64,000 bases of DNA from Gibbula magus (taxonomy: Eukaryota; Mollusca; Gastropoda; Trochida; Trochidae), in contig OW388298.1 in the NCBI GenBank assembly GCA_936450465.1, forward strand, positions 6,680,035-6,744,034, given 5' to 3'. The first letter of the stretch is position 1, and each line of letters opens with the position of its first letter. Of this stretch, positions 22,148 through 32,502 are shown piece after piece. The translations under genes and the position numbers were made by a program. Below the pieces are notes generated by a model. The model did no database searches and had not been told where the DNA came from. It saw only the letters and a list, made by a program, of their open reading frames with translations.

Positions 22148-22818
22148 TATATATGTGCTGACAGCTGTGAAACTTATCTATTTGCTTCAAAGGATGTTTA
22201 CTTCCAAAAATACGCCGGCTACACAGTTTTTTTATAAGGGGAACTTCGCTTCAACCGGATGATGGATTACGTAAGGTTTGTAAATTGGTTTAAAACCAAT
22301 GTTTATCGTTTGGGTTTTCATGTATTGTGTTTGAGAAATATATTGTTGGCACATATTACATTATCTTAAAGAGAAAGTCCGAGGGGATCCGCCAAGAAAA
22401 ACCCTTGTTTTTTCACTTGTTTCACAAGTTAATGCATGAAGTACATTTGTATATTGATAGTTTCCACACAGAACGATATCCTTAAATTCCGTTTCCAAAA
22501 CGTATCCTCATAGAACAACCCCTTTAAGTCATAATTATATTGGGGGAAAGTATGCGTTTAGAAATGTGTCGCTTTAATTGCATGGGGTTCTTTGTTTTTT
22601 TTATTACGGGCATGCATTGGTTAATGGAAGGAATACTTTTAACTCTCGAATTGTAACGCGAGACTTGACCTATAACGAGATCGTGTGGTGTCTGTTTCCT
22701 GCCTGTACTCCGTAGTCGTCGTTCAGGTTCACACAGTGTATCATAACTTACAGAGTGGGCTTCACTCCAGGAAAAAATATACATCGCTGAAAAAAATACG
22801 GATAGCTCACTCGAATTC
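22148..22818. other. No gene recognised
   Basis: TTAA at about 22366 (TTAAAGAGAAAGTCC) and 22512 (AACCCCTTTAAG) might bound another TTAA-type element, but the termini match poorly. The 100-codon antisense frame at 22524-22826 is unrecognised. Confidence 0.35.
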
Positions 22819-23062
22819 AATCTCATTTAAAATCAGATCGAACGTTGTATTCGTACCTCGCTGAGTTCTTGATCTGAGTAATGCTCCGCCGGGTGTATGT
22901 CTTGTGGCCCTGCATGTTACCTTTTATCTTCCTTTCAACCAATCACAACGCTTGATGGTCCGACGACTTCGGTGACTCGTCGCTGATTGGCTAGAGTGAG
23001 ACACTCAGTTCCATAACGCGGCGAGGTACGAGTGTTACGTTTTATATGATTTTAATGAGATT
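22819..23062. mobile_element. MITE with about 43-bp terminal inverted repeats
   Basis: The left end AATCTCATTTAAAATCA...ATTCGTACCTCGC matches the complement of the right end (GCGAGGTACGAGTG...TGATTTTAATGAGATT) over about 43 bp. Flanks TCGAATTC and GCGAATTT agree at 6 of 8 positions, suggesting an 8-bp target duplication (hAT-like). Inside, CCAATCACAACG and GCTGATTGG form an inner inverted repeat. A solo end (TGATTTTAATGAGATTGACA) occurs at 33778. Confidence 0.8.
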
Positions 23063-23255
23063 GCGAATTTTATTTCCCGTTAAGACATATTTGAATCGGC
23101 ATTTGAAAGAATCGTTTCAATGCCGTTTGGGCATTCCAGGCTGACACGTCGCCATATTGGAATTTTTGACAAATGTGAATCAACCGTCAGGACATAACCA
23201 CCCACACCTGAGTGGGACATTCAGATGGGTGGTCAAAGGAAGCGTCATTGTCCCA

Positions 23256-23416
23256 GATATTCTTTATATTGTCTTAAGTCTGGTCCTGACACATGGCTGT
23301 GTATAAATATGAGCCTGTAACACAGTCTATCAAGCCTTGCTGAATAAGTACATAGACTGTATTGAAGGCTCTTGTTTGATGAGTAAGCTTGAACTAAAGA
23401 CAATATAAAGAATATC
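23256..23416. repeat. Fold-back element with perfect 20-bp arms
   Basis: GATATTCTTTATATTGTCTT (23256-23275) is the exact complement of 23397-23416. An inner pair (CACAGTCTATCAAGCC / ATAGACTGTATTGAAGGCT) extends the structure. Likely a small inverted-repeat transposon. Confidence 0.8.
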
Positions 23417-23847
23417 AGCTAGACAAAATGCAATAGCTAATAGAAATAAAATCTCAGTGAAGAAAGTAGAGTACCTATTAAATTCCATAGACTAAGTCAA
23501 ACACAACGACGGTAAGATTACATTCAAATGATTTTTTAATAAAATCAGCCATTCACCAGGTTGTAGTCTATGCAAGCAGTTAATGATGCAAGCAGATGAC
23601 ATTTGCAACGGCTATATCTCACATCAATTCTGACCAATAGACGAGCGAGATTGTTTATTCCTTGTTTGAAATGTGGGTTAACTTTTCTAGGGCAATATTT
23701 ATTCATATCGTCTATTGTAGAGCCAGCATGATATGTACAACTGCATCAATAGTTGGTACAAACATACTGTGCGATATGGACAGTAAATCGTTAGATAATA
23801 AACATCATAAAGACCACAAACTGCGCATTATGGAAACATACAGTTGA

Positions 23848-23849
<2 letters not shown>

Positions 23850-23939
<90 letters not shown>
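23850..23939. repeat. (TA)n microsatellite
   Basis: About 90 bp of TA dinucleotides with one interruption (ATAAATA near 23884). Confidence 0.98.
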
Positions 23940-23942
<3 letters not shown>

Positions 23943-24096
23943 ATGGGGAGGTCTGACAGGGCTTGACGTGTAATTATTTATTAAACTGTACGCCAAACTC
24001 GCGTGATTTTATACATCGTGTTAAAGGAACCGTTTTCACTGCAAAAACTGGGGCTGTATAGAACCCACGCAACTAAAACGTCGAATTATCTATTGG

Positions 24097-24432
24097 CTCG
24101 GAATTCGTAGAGCGACAATAGAAAGCGGAATCCGTAGAGCATATTTTGAACGCGGAATTCATAGAGCAACAATAACATTGGGAATTCGTAAAACGCGGAA
24201 TTCATAGAGCAACGATACAATTGGGAATTCGTAGAGCAACGATAGAACGCAGAATTCGTAGATCAATGTTAGAACGCGGAATTCGTAGAACAATAACAAA
24301 ACGCAGAATTCGTAGAGCAACAACAAAACGCAGAATTCTTAAAGCAACAATAGACCGCGAAATTCTTAAAACAACAATAGACCACGGAATTCGTAGAATA
24401 ACGGTCAATAGACCGCGGAATTCGCTTTTGGA
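24097..24432. repeat. 27-bp minisatellite with an EcoRI-type site in most units
   Basis: About a dozen units of AACGCRGAATTCGTAGAGC plus AACAATAG, many with exact 27-bp spacing. Because the period is divisible by three, both strands show repetitive open frames (24202-24453 minus, 24221-24463 plus) that are not genes. Confidence 0.9.
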
Positions 24433-24747
24433 GTCTATCAAATTTACATGCAAAAATGTTTAAAAGTTTAAGCTTCTGTTATTTTCTTGGCTGGAGTATG
24501 ATGCCTTATCCGAATATCCATACATTCACGAGTCTGGACTATTGCAAAAACTAATTGCCCAATCAACCCCATATTACGAAATCAATGTAGGGTCGAAATA
24601 TCAAGACTATAAAAGTTATATTCGACGACGCGATCATCTAGGATCGAAATATTGATGTTCTATCACGTTCGACGAGAGAACGACTCTATTTAGGCCCTGT
24701 ATAGACTGTACGTAAGGCTCCTACACAGATATGATGCAATATATCTC

Positions 24748-26358
24748 TTGCCAGCAGAGGCACTCAAGAACAGTAAATGTATTGACATTCTATTTCAGTT
24801 GTTCACATTCTGTTTCGATAACGGTACTTGTCCAAATGAGTGGCAAATAAGTGTTATTAATCCAATAAGGAAGGCAGATGCAAATCCACGTGACCCTTTA
24901 GGTTATAGAGGTATATCCCTTCTCTCTATCCCATGTAAAATATATTCTGATGTATTGAATAATAGACTTAACTTATGGCTTGAAAGCAACAACGTACTTG
25001 CAGATGAACAAAACGGGTTTCGTTCAAAAAGAGGTACGCAGGAGCATCTTTACTCCTTGTATTCAGTTATAAGTAACAGAAAATCCTCTAAACAGTCAAC
25101 ATTTGTCTGTTTTATAGACATTATGAAAGCCTTCGATCGAGTTAACAGAAACTGCTTATGGTATAAACTTAAATGCCTAGGTATTAAAGGTAAATTCCTT
25201 GGTGCAATTCAATCTATGTATTTGAACACTCAGTCATCAGTGCGAGTCAATGACTGTTATACTGATTTATTTGAAGTTTCGTCTGGTGTCCGTCAGGGAT
25301 GCGTGCTATCTCCTACATTATTTGCTGTCTATATTAACGATCTTGTTGATGAAATCAATGCACTGAACTGTGGAATCCAAATTGACCAGCATATGCTCAG
25401 CTTGCTTCTATATGCTGACGACATTGCTCTAATGGCTCCTGATGAACAGAGTCTGCAACGTATGTTAGATTGCGTAGGTGAATGGTGTGATAGATGGCAC
25501 CTTCAAGTGAATGCTAATAAAACTAAGATTGTTCACTTTCGGCTTCCTTCTAGACCAAGATCGCACTTCATTTTTACTGTCTGTGGTGATAATATTAACT
25601 ACTGCAATGCTTACAAATATCTTGGACTTTGGTTCCATGAATTTCTTGACTTGAATTACACTGCTAAAGAGTTGGCAAAATCGGCAAGTCGTGCCTTAGG
25701 AGTTGTTATCTGTAAGTCTAAAGCAGTTGGTGGTTTACCTTATAGTATTTTTAACAAATTGTACGAAAACCTTGTCCAGCCAATCCTATCATATGGCTCA
25801 GCCATTTGGGGAACTAAGCAATTTAGATGTATCAATAATGTTCAGAATCGTGCATGCAGATTCTTTTTGGGTGTTGGCAGTAAAACCCCTAACTTAGCAG
25901 TCCGTGGCGAAATGGGCTGGTTATCTTGTCTTACAAAACAGAATATTGAAATAGTTAGATTCTGGCGTCGTATACAAACGTCGCAATGTAACACTGTATC
26001 AATCATTAATGTATGGTCACGCCGTTTTAGGAGTTCTTGGTATAACCGTGTTTTAAATTTGATTACCAAATGGGACTTACCATTTACAGATGTTTTTAAT
26101 TTGTCTAATGTTGATTTTGATGTTGCAAAAGAGTTGTTGTTATTTTTAGACAATAATAATTGGCTTGCTGATTTATGGAATGATAAAGGTTTGATTAATG
26201 GTAACAAATTGCGAACATATCGTCGTTTTAAGACTGTGCTGCAAGCAGAAACTTATGTCACTTGTAATTTAGACCGTTCTGAAAGAAGTATTATTAGTAA
26301 GCTACGTTGTGGAACGCTCCCATTAGAAATAGAACTTGGTAGATTACACGTCCTGTAA
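24748..26358 (+). pseudogene. LINE reverse transcriptase (truncated ORF2)
   Basis: Encodes the RNA-dependent DNA polymerase of a non-LTR element, used in target-primed reverse transcription. The open frame of 536 codons starts at TTG and is open upstream to about 24721, so the beginning reflects truncation. Visible motifs: YRGISLL (residues 53-59), motif A FIDIMKAFD with the first catalytic Asp at 124, motif B SSGVRQGCVLSP (178-189) and motif C YADD (222-225), then the thumb and a Trp-rich C-terminal stretch (GEMGWLS). The catalytic residues are intact. The frame ends in a premature TAA at 26356, where the conserved C-terminus is displaced into another frame. No endonuclease domain is present, so it cannot be autonomous. 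Confidence 0.92.
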
Positions 26359-26615
26359 CACCACTTATGGATAGAAAATGTAAATATTGCAATAATGGAT
26401 ATATAGAGGATGAGGTGCACTTTTTACTTGGTTGTGAAACATATTCTGATCTTAGGTATGATTTTATTAATTATATGAAAACCATCTATCCCTCTTTCTC
26501 ACAGTTACCTATTGTAGACCAATTTAACCTTATAATGTCATCTGATGTATCTAAACCATTAGCCGTACTATTACTACGAATGTTTAAGCGGCGAAAATCC
26601 CTCAGCACACACTAG
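26359..26615 (+). pseudogene. LINE ORF2 C-terminal zinc knuckle, frameshifted
   Basis: The continuation of the reverse transcriptase protein in a different frame. From 26367 it encodes a CX2CX9HX4C zinc knuckle (CKYCNNGYIEDEVHFLLGC), the usual C-terminal motif of this LINE group, and ends at TAG near 26613. The sequence just before it (26346-26366) is open in this frame, so a single-base indel near 26340-26355 explains the break. Confidence 0.85.
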
Positions 26616-26820
26616 TTTGTCCTATATTTTATATTTTAATCTATTATTGTTATGTATTTTAATATAATATGTATATTATGTGTATTATGTATAGTATGTG
26701 TCTCGTAGGCCTTATGAGGCCGGCAGGTGTACTTTTATCTGTATTATCACTGCTCTAACGTTTATTGTACAACCTGGTGACACACAAATAAAATAATTTT
26801 CTTCTTCTTTTTTCTTCTAT

Positions 26821-27233
26821 CAAATATAACGGTCCGTCCTGTATTTAGTGCGGTCGACTCAAGCAGCGGTCAATCGTCCAAGGGTCATCACAGGACAAAC
26901 ACCTGACCACTGTTGTAGACGGGAGTCCGTGTTTCTCCTTGATGTTCCCGGTCGCCACGAAACATTCCGCGTCATACTTCACGGCAACGGTTAAGAATGT
27001 GCGCCAAAACGCAACACTGTCTGTACTTTAGAAGATAGCGACCTAGACTTGCAAGAAGTCTCTCACTTGGTTTATCAAAGAAGTCTCAAACATTTGTTTA
27101 GAGGCACTAAGCCAAAGAAACTTTAAAATTGAGATGTTCAAGATTAGGCCTTGCAACAGATATTCTGTCTCAGCTGCTCTCTTCTAGTATTTGGTAATAT
27201 CACCTGAAACGCCAGATCATTATGTGTAATTCA
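26821..27233. other. No gene recognised
   Basis: Spacer after the LINE tail; no conserved frame seen. Confidence 0.4.
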
Positions 27234-27341
27234 ATACGTAGAGGGTAATGTCCGAGTAACTCTCCATTCCTTAAAAATAATTGAGCCGAGGCCCATTATT
27301 TTAAGGAATGGAGAGTTACGAGGATATTACCCTCTACGTAT
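27234..27341. repeat. Palindromic fold-back, arms about 43 bp
   Basis: ATACGTAGAGGGTAATGTCC with GAGTAACTCTCCATTCCTTAAAA (27234-27276) pairs with 27299-27341 with one or two mismatches; the loop is about 22 nt. A shorter repeat of TAACTCTCCATTACTGAAAA at 27400 suggests a second, decayed unit beside it. Confidence 0.85.
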
Positions 27342-28285
27342 CGAAAGTTAAAGAAATTAAATTTCTACTAAAAAAATATGGTGTGATGTGTAACTCTCCA
27401 TTACTGAAAAATAATGGAGTGAAATAACAATAGGATGACGTCACAAGTGTTATTTAAGTGATCGTCATGTTACATTGCAGCCATTTAGCAGTTAAGCATC
27501 TCTGAGAGATTATTGTTATATGTTGTCTTCATCCGGAAAAAGTTTTAGTATTGTAATGTTGCGCATGCGCGGGTGTCTGTAGGTCGAAGAGCCCTTGACT
27601 TTTGGACGTCGCTCATCGTTGTTATCAAGTCACGTGACGTCGCATTGCATCCCCCGCCGGTGAGATAGCAAAATCACGTTCGTTGATAATGTCAACATCC
27701 GAAAAGTTTTCTGGAGACATATTTCAAGTTAATTTTCGAAATAAGTTCTTTATTTTATTAAATATTCTTAGATTTTACTAACATATCAATGGAGATTAAA
27801 TTAAACATGTTATGCTTTGTTTACCGTGGAATCGTTACATCGTCAACAATGGCATATCTTGGCAGAGAGGGGGTTAATGATTTCTTGGAACCTTAAAACG
27901 TAAAGAGTTCTTTGACAATTTGTGAGTAAGACTTGAACTCGAGGAAACCGTTGTTCCTCGAAAAGATAATTGTAAAAAATTTATCTCGACAGTTTATAAT
28001 TCAAGCAGTTGTTGTATTTTGGATGTTGGTTCCATAGAATGCTGGCTGGTCCTGAGCCAGAGCGAACGTGTCGCCTTGGTCCAGATCTTTCAATCAAGTT
28101 GACACTAACTACATCGCAACATTAACGCATTGCAAAACGCTATAATACTATAAAACTATTGCAATGTGAAGGCCTTTCACACACATATGACCTCGCAAAA
28201 GCTGGCGCGTATCACATAATTGTCTGCCTTTCTTAGAATTAACACCTTGGAGAAGGTACTATCGACATGTTTATAATGTGTTTCT
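27342..28285. promoter_or_regulatory. CpG patch with NRF1-like and E-box motifs; otherwise nothing seen
   Basis: At 27561-27575 TTGCGCATGCGCGGG matches the NRF1 palindrome, followed within 100 bp by TCACGTGACGTCG (E-box plus CRE-half) and a CCCCGCCG|GTGAGA donor-like site near 27657. This could be a promoter with a short first exon, but no coding evidence exists. Confidence 0.25.
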
Positions 28286-28392
28286 AGGCCCCCTTTCACA
28301 AAGCACTAAGGTGATCGTAGGTCACTAAGGTTACGTTAGTGCAATGTTAAGGTTAACCTTAGTAAAGGTTGCTTTGTGAAAGAAGACCCTGG
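28286..28392. mobile_element. Short MITE, CCCCTTTCACAAAGC termini
   Basis: AGGCCCCCTTTCACAAAGCA at the left pairs with TGCTTTGTGAAAGAAGACCC-like sequence at the right (GGTTGCTTTGTGAAAG). The inside holds CACTAAGGT / CCTTAGTAA repeats. Similar CTTTCACAAAGC palindromes are widespread in marine invertebrate genomes. Confidence 0.75.
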
Positions 28393-28879
28393 TGTAAAAA
28401 TGTTTCAAGTCGAATACACGTTTTGTAACAAGAACTGAGTGTATGTATGCCTTAACTTGATGTACAATGATTATAGTTACGTGTTACCATTAATATTACT
28501 GAGTGGAACCAGTGGAGGGTTTACAAACGGGGTAGGCTACATTGGTACCAGTTTCTTTTCAAATATGTTTTACTCTTGACATTTTTCATTCTTTTCAATG
28601 GGGGAAACACACTTTTAAATGACAATATTCAAGCTAATTAAGTTATCTTCCTCAATAAACCCTTCAAACGTACCATTCCAAGCAGCCCGACTACTATCTG
28701 AAGACTAGACGAGCCGACTCGTTATCTTGAAGCGAGCCAGAAACCAGTCCTCAACTAAACCCGTGCCAAATTGTTCTATAGATAGACTTTGTCCTGTCGC
28801 AAACGAACCTTCACATCGACAATACATTCAGATACTTATCTGATCTTTCAAACACTCTTTAACAAGTCCACCTTTTGTC
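28393..28879. other. No gene recognised
   Basis: AT-rich spacer; nothing supported. Confidence 0.4.
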
Positions 28880-29136
28880 ACATGTACGGAGTTTCATTCG
28901 AGCACGCTCGGCGAAACCTGTCGCTGTGCATGCGCACCTAAGCGCGGAACAGGCCGCGCGGTATAACGGGGGTTTGTAAACAGGTCGGGTCATCAGCTGA
29001 ATGTCAAGGTCGTCTTGTTTACAGCGGGTTGGCCAGAGATAGATATACAGAAAGAAGCTATTAGAGAGTGGCCAGCACGCGCCACCGTGTTAGAGATGTG
29101 AGGAATTACACCAGATCGGATTATTCTTTGAAAATG
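28880..29136 (+). promoter_or_regulatory. CpG-rich promoter-like region ending in a strong splice donor
   Basis: A GC-rich stretch with an NRF1-like site (GTGCATGCGCACC, about 28926) and several CGCG groups leads, about 200 bp later, to GAAAATG|GTAAGG (GT at 29137), a near-consensus donor. It could be a promoter plus 5' UTR exon of the SLC16 gene 15 kb downstream. Only the motif arrangement supports this. Confidence 0.3.
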
Positions 29137-30839
29137 GTAAGGATTTATTCTATTCGTCGAAAGACAGAGGATATTAATGTTATCCACTGCCGGCCGTTTT
29201 CCGCTGTGGGCCGTGTGGTTAATACGCAGTGCTATCACATGGCTTGTACTGATAGTAGATCAGTTATATGGGGATGGTTCCAAGTGTTCTGATTATGATT
29301 GTATTGATACATGCATTCCATATATATAAACAACGGAAGCGTGCCAATGAGAACTAAATGTTATGGACAGTCGATAAGTTATTATTACAAAAAAGTGCCA
29401 AGAAGGCAATACTGTAAACTGGAAAGTGGCGATTGGACGACAAGTTCTACCCAATGAAGAATGAAACCATCGGTACTATATTGACGTTATTGTCGTGGTC
29501 CGATGCTGTTAAAAAATAACGTACAAACAAAATAAAAAAAAAAACGCTGTGGACCCTACTTTGGGAAATTAGGGACCCTCTCACCGTGGGTTCTAACTGA
29601 CCAACTTTTGCTATGAGGAAGTGGACATTCGAAAAGAAGGGGGGGGGGGGGGGGGGGGTGTTCTGGGAGGTTACATTTACACTTACATTTTATACAGTTA
29701 CATGTCTACGTGTTTATACTAAAACATGGTTAACGTATCATTACTCACATGTACACATACCCAGCTTCGTTACATTGATTCCTTGTAAATAGAAACGTTG
29801 GTTATATACATATGTGTGCTGAAACTGTTTTAAAAAGATTAAATAGACAGACTGTATTCTCTCCGATGACAACACGATGTATTTTGCTTCAACTGTTTGC
29901 AAGTCAATCACGTGATTTCGATGAAATCAAAATCATGTCAAATCGATGACAAATAATGACAATTGAAATCCCACAGATTCGATTTTCGGGCTCATAATAG
30001 TTATGTTCTGGAAAAAAACCATTGCGGTTTGATCTAGTGTTGTGTATGTGAGTTCCAACACGCTCAGCGTCCTCGGCATGCCGCGGCACACGCACGCGGC
30101 ACGACACACGCACACACGCACACACACACACACACGTGTAGGCGATGTGTCACCCCATAGCCTCGCTTTAACTTCGTGCTGACATGCACGTGTTTGCGAA
30201 GGAATACATTCCGTAGTCACGTGATATCTACAAATAGTGCACATTTTATTTCTCTTCTTTGATTGGTTAAAATACGAAACATAGTTTCTCGTTGGTTATT
30301 TATTTTTAACTTGGGGGATTTTCATCGAATGTTTTGGTTTGGTGAATAATAGCTTTTCATGGAAAAAAACCGGAAACACAAACCGTTCTTCATTAATTAA
30401 ATAGGATGGACACAATATGTTAAATGTCGATTAATAATTAACCGGAGAATAATACACTGACTTCTGACAATTATTCATTCATTCCATAAAAACTATCAGG
30501 TGGAGTAATTTGGCGGGAATTCGTGTGATGGCACAACCCGCCAGTGACGCAGTTGCTCTGGGGTGACACGGATTCATGCACTGTCAGCACAGATGTTGAA
30601 TACAAACAAACAACCTGTACCGGACTTGTCATGCAGTCTCCGATACTGCATGTTTATTAAAATACCTGGAGTCCCCGTATGTGTCAACAGTTATCGTAAT
30701 AGTAGCGTAATAGTTCAATGCAGAATTTAATCAGACGAGATTAATAACGAAACTATTTTTAACAAGTCTGACATCCATTGATGATCGCCTCACATGTGCC
30801 CTTCGCGTTATATATATGTAGCACATCTGCCGTCACTAC
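29137..30839. other. No gene recognised; G20 and CA tracts
   Basis: Contains a G20 run (29639-29658) and an alternating ACAC/GCAC tract (about 30085-30135). The two overlapping antisense frames at 29904-30244 derive from this tract. Confidence 0.4.
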
Positions 30840-31006
30840 ATTTTAGCAATGTAACTGTACCATATATTAAGTTTTATCAATCTCGTGTCTCACAAGTCTT
30901 CTAGGCTCGTGTTGTTTTTTGCTGATTTTGTAAATGTTTGATCTGTTTTAATAACAACATGTGACACGTTAATAAAATAGTTTTCGTCTTCTTCTTCTCT
31001 ATATAT
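30840..31006 (+). mobile_element. LINE 3'-end fragment
   Basis: CTCGTGTCTCACAAGTCTTC, a TGTGACACG block, AATAAAATAGTTTTCG and a (TTC)n end match the order of blocks in the 3' UTR of the LINE at 24715-26820. It is a heavily 5'-truncated insertion of a related family. Confidence 0.7.
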
Positions 31007-31014
31007 AACGTGTT

Positions 31015-31015
<1 letters not shown>

Positions 31016-31069
<54 letters not shown>

Positions 31070-31085
31070 TATATATATATATAAT
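31016..31085. repeat. (TA)n microsatellite
   Basis: About 70 bp of TA with small interruptions, directly following a LINE tail. Confidence 0.95.
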
Positions 31086-31555
31086 GTTAAATGTAATGGT
31101 ATGGCTTATGTTAATATAGTAAATATTAAACTTGTATGTAATATGTTGTAGCTCTACTCGTGTATAAGTGAAGAACATTGTATATAACGCGTATGATGCT
31201 ATGTGATACAGATTGAAATATAATACCATATAAGTATATATATAATTACAGCACGGGGTAGAGTTGAAATGTTTATTTAGTATAAATTACTGAAGTATCG
31301 ACTCGCGCTATATTACACCAGGACGTTAAATTAAAAACCAATTATATTAAATAAATTAATTTATCGTTAGCCTTTACGCACTACTGCAGTGTAGAAAATA
31401 ATACCGAGTGTCACAGTTGTGAGACGGGCTATATATCCTGGCCTGGTGTACAGCAGTATGCGTGATCTAACAGTACATACACCCCACCTTGTCCTGGAGA
31501 CAGATCGGGTCCAGTTCCCTTAAACAGCTGATCCGTGCTGGATAGCAGTGTCATA
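31086..31555. other. No gene recognised
   Basis: AT-rich spacer; nothing supported. Confidence 0.4.
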
Positions 31556-31727
31556 TTTATTTATACACCAAGGACGTATGTCATTTATACACCAGCGACG
31601 TATGTTATTTATACACCAGAAATGGATGTCATTTATACACCAGGGATGTATGGCATTTATACACCAGAGATGTATGCTATTTATACACCAGAAATGGATG
31701 TCATTTATACACCAGGGATGTATTAAA
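31556..31727. repeat. 24-bp minisatellite, about 7 copies
   Basis: Units of ATTTATACACCAG plus RRATGTATGYC with exact 24-bp spacing. The frames at 31535-31745 that repeat YTPxMxxI and FIHQxxM are artefacts of the period. Confidence 0.95.
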
Positions 31728-31990
31728 TTAATTCGAAAGGGATGAATTAAGGTATACTGAGGGAATTGTCCTTCGATTTTGCATTGAGTGTTTGGTCCTT
31801 TATAGTTTAACCCTTTACATACACCATTACCCTGAACAAAACTATTTTTGTAGCTGCCTGTCGTTAACCAATTATGGTGAGATGGCTGCCAAAGGGTTAA
31901 CCTATTTTGACATCCAGCAGGTAGACTGAAAGAAGGCTGTTATTGTCAGCCCCTGTTATCCTGGTTTCCTTGGTCAGTGACGCTGCGCTA
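31728..31990. other. No gene; scattered GGGTTAA motifs
   Basis: Contains AACCCTTTACATACACC and GCCAAAGGGTTAACC, members of a motif family discussed for 31.8-32.7 and 37.0-37.7 kb. Confidence 0.4.
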
Positions 31991-32502
31991 CTGACCCAGG
32001 GAACCAGGGTACCTCTTTCATTTGAATCATATATTGTTTTATGGCAGGAAAATGGTTAAACCAATTTGCGTACGCTCGGAAGTTAAATAGTTTATAATGT
32101 TAAACTCTAGATCTGGCCACGATGTCAGGTAAAAAATAAAGTTACTGACCCAGGGAACCAGGGAATAAGGGAACCAGGGTACCTCTTTCATTTGAATCAG
32201 ATATTGTTTTATGACAGGTAAATGATTAAACCAATTTGAGACAACCCGTACACTGGCAGTTAAATAGTTTCTAATGTTAAACTCTCGATCTGGCCACGCT
32301 AGTCTTACACTCAGACTATGAAAAAGTATTTATTCTGAAAATATCACCATTTTATTAAATATTGAAAAGGAGACTGTAAGAAATGGTATTTTTATCTCCT
32401 TTTCAGTCTCCTTTTAATTTTTTTTTTTACATTTTTGTTTACAGTCTAAGTGTTAGACTATGGCCACGCCTATGGTTCGATGTCAGGTAAAAAATAAAGT
32501 TA
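31991..32502. repeat. Tandem duplication, one copy interrupted by a MITE
   Basis: Copy 1 is 31991-32144 and copy 2 is 32145-32502. Both begin CTGACCCAGGGAACCAGGG and share GGTACCTCTTTCATTTGAAT, ATATTGTTTTATG, TTAAACCAATTTG, GTTAAACTCT.GATCTGGCC and GATGTCAGGTAAAAAATAAA. Copy 2 contains a MITE M insertion at 32300-32460; copy 1 does not. Confidence 0.9.
32300..32460. mobile_element. MITE family M, copy 3, with 9-bp target duplication
   Basis: 161 bp with termini TAGTCTTACACTCAGACT and AGTCTAAGTGTTAGACTA. The exact 9-bp direct repeat TGGCCACGC flanks it (32291-32299, 32461-32469). The inside contains TTGAAAAGGAGACTGTAAG, the same inner palindrome as copy 1 in opposite orientation. The empty site is preserved near 32113 in the neighbouring duplicate. 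Confidence 0.93.

Larger units (their letters stand above)
24715..26820 (+). mobile_element. 5'-truncated non-LTR retrotransposon (LINE)
   Basis: A reverse transcriptase frame (24748-26358) and a frameshifted C-terminal zinc-knuckle part (to 26615) are followed by a 3' UTR ending AATAAAATAATTTTC and a (TTC)n-type tail at about 26800-26820. The endonuclease domain and ORF1 are missing, so the copy is truncated at the 5' end, probably near 24715. No target duplication was found. A related tail occurs at 30840-31006. The clade (CR1/L2-like or other) cannot be fixed by eye. Confidence 0.9.

Noticed and set aside
22366..22516. Third TTAA-flanked element
   Set aside because: TTAA sites and an AGG-like start exist, but the terminal sequences do not form a convincing inverted repeat.
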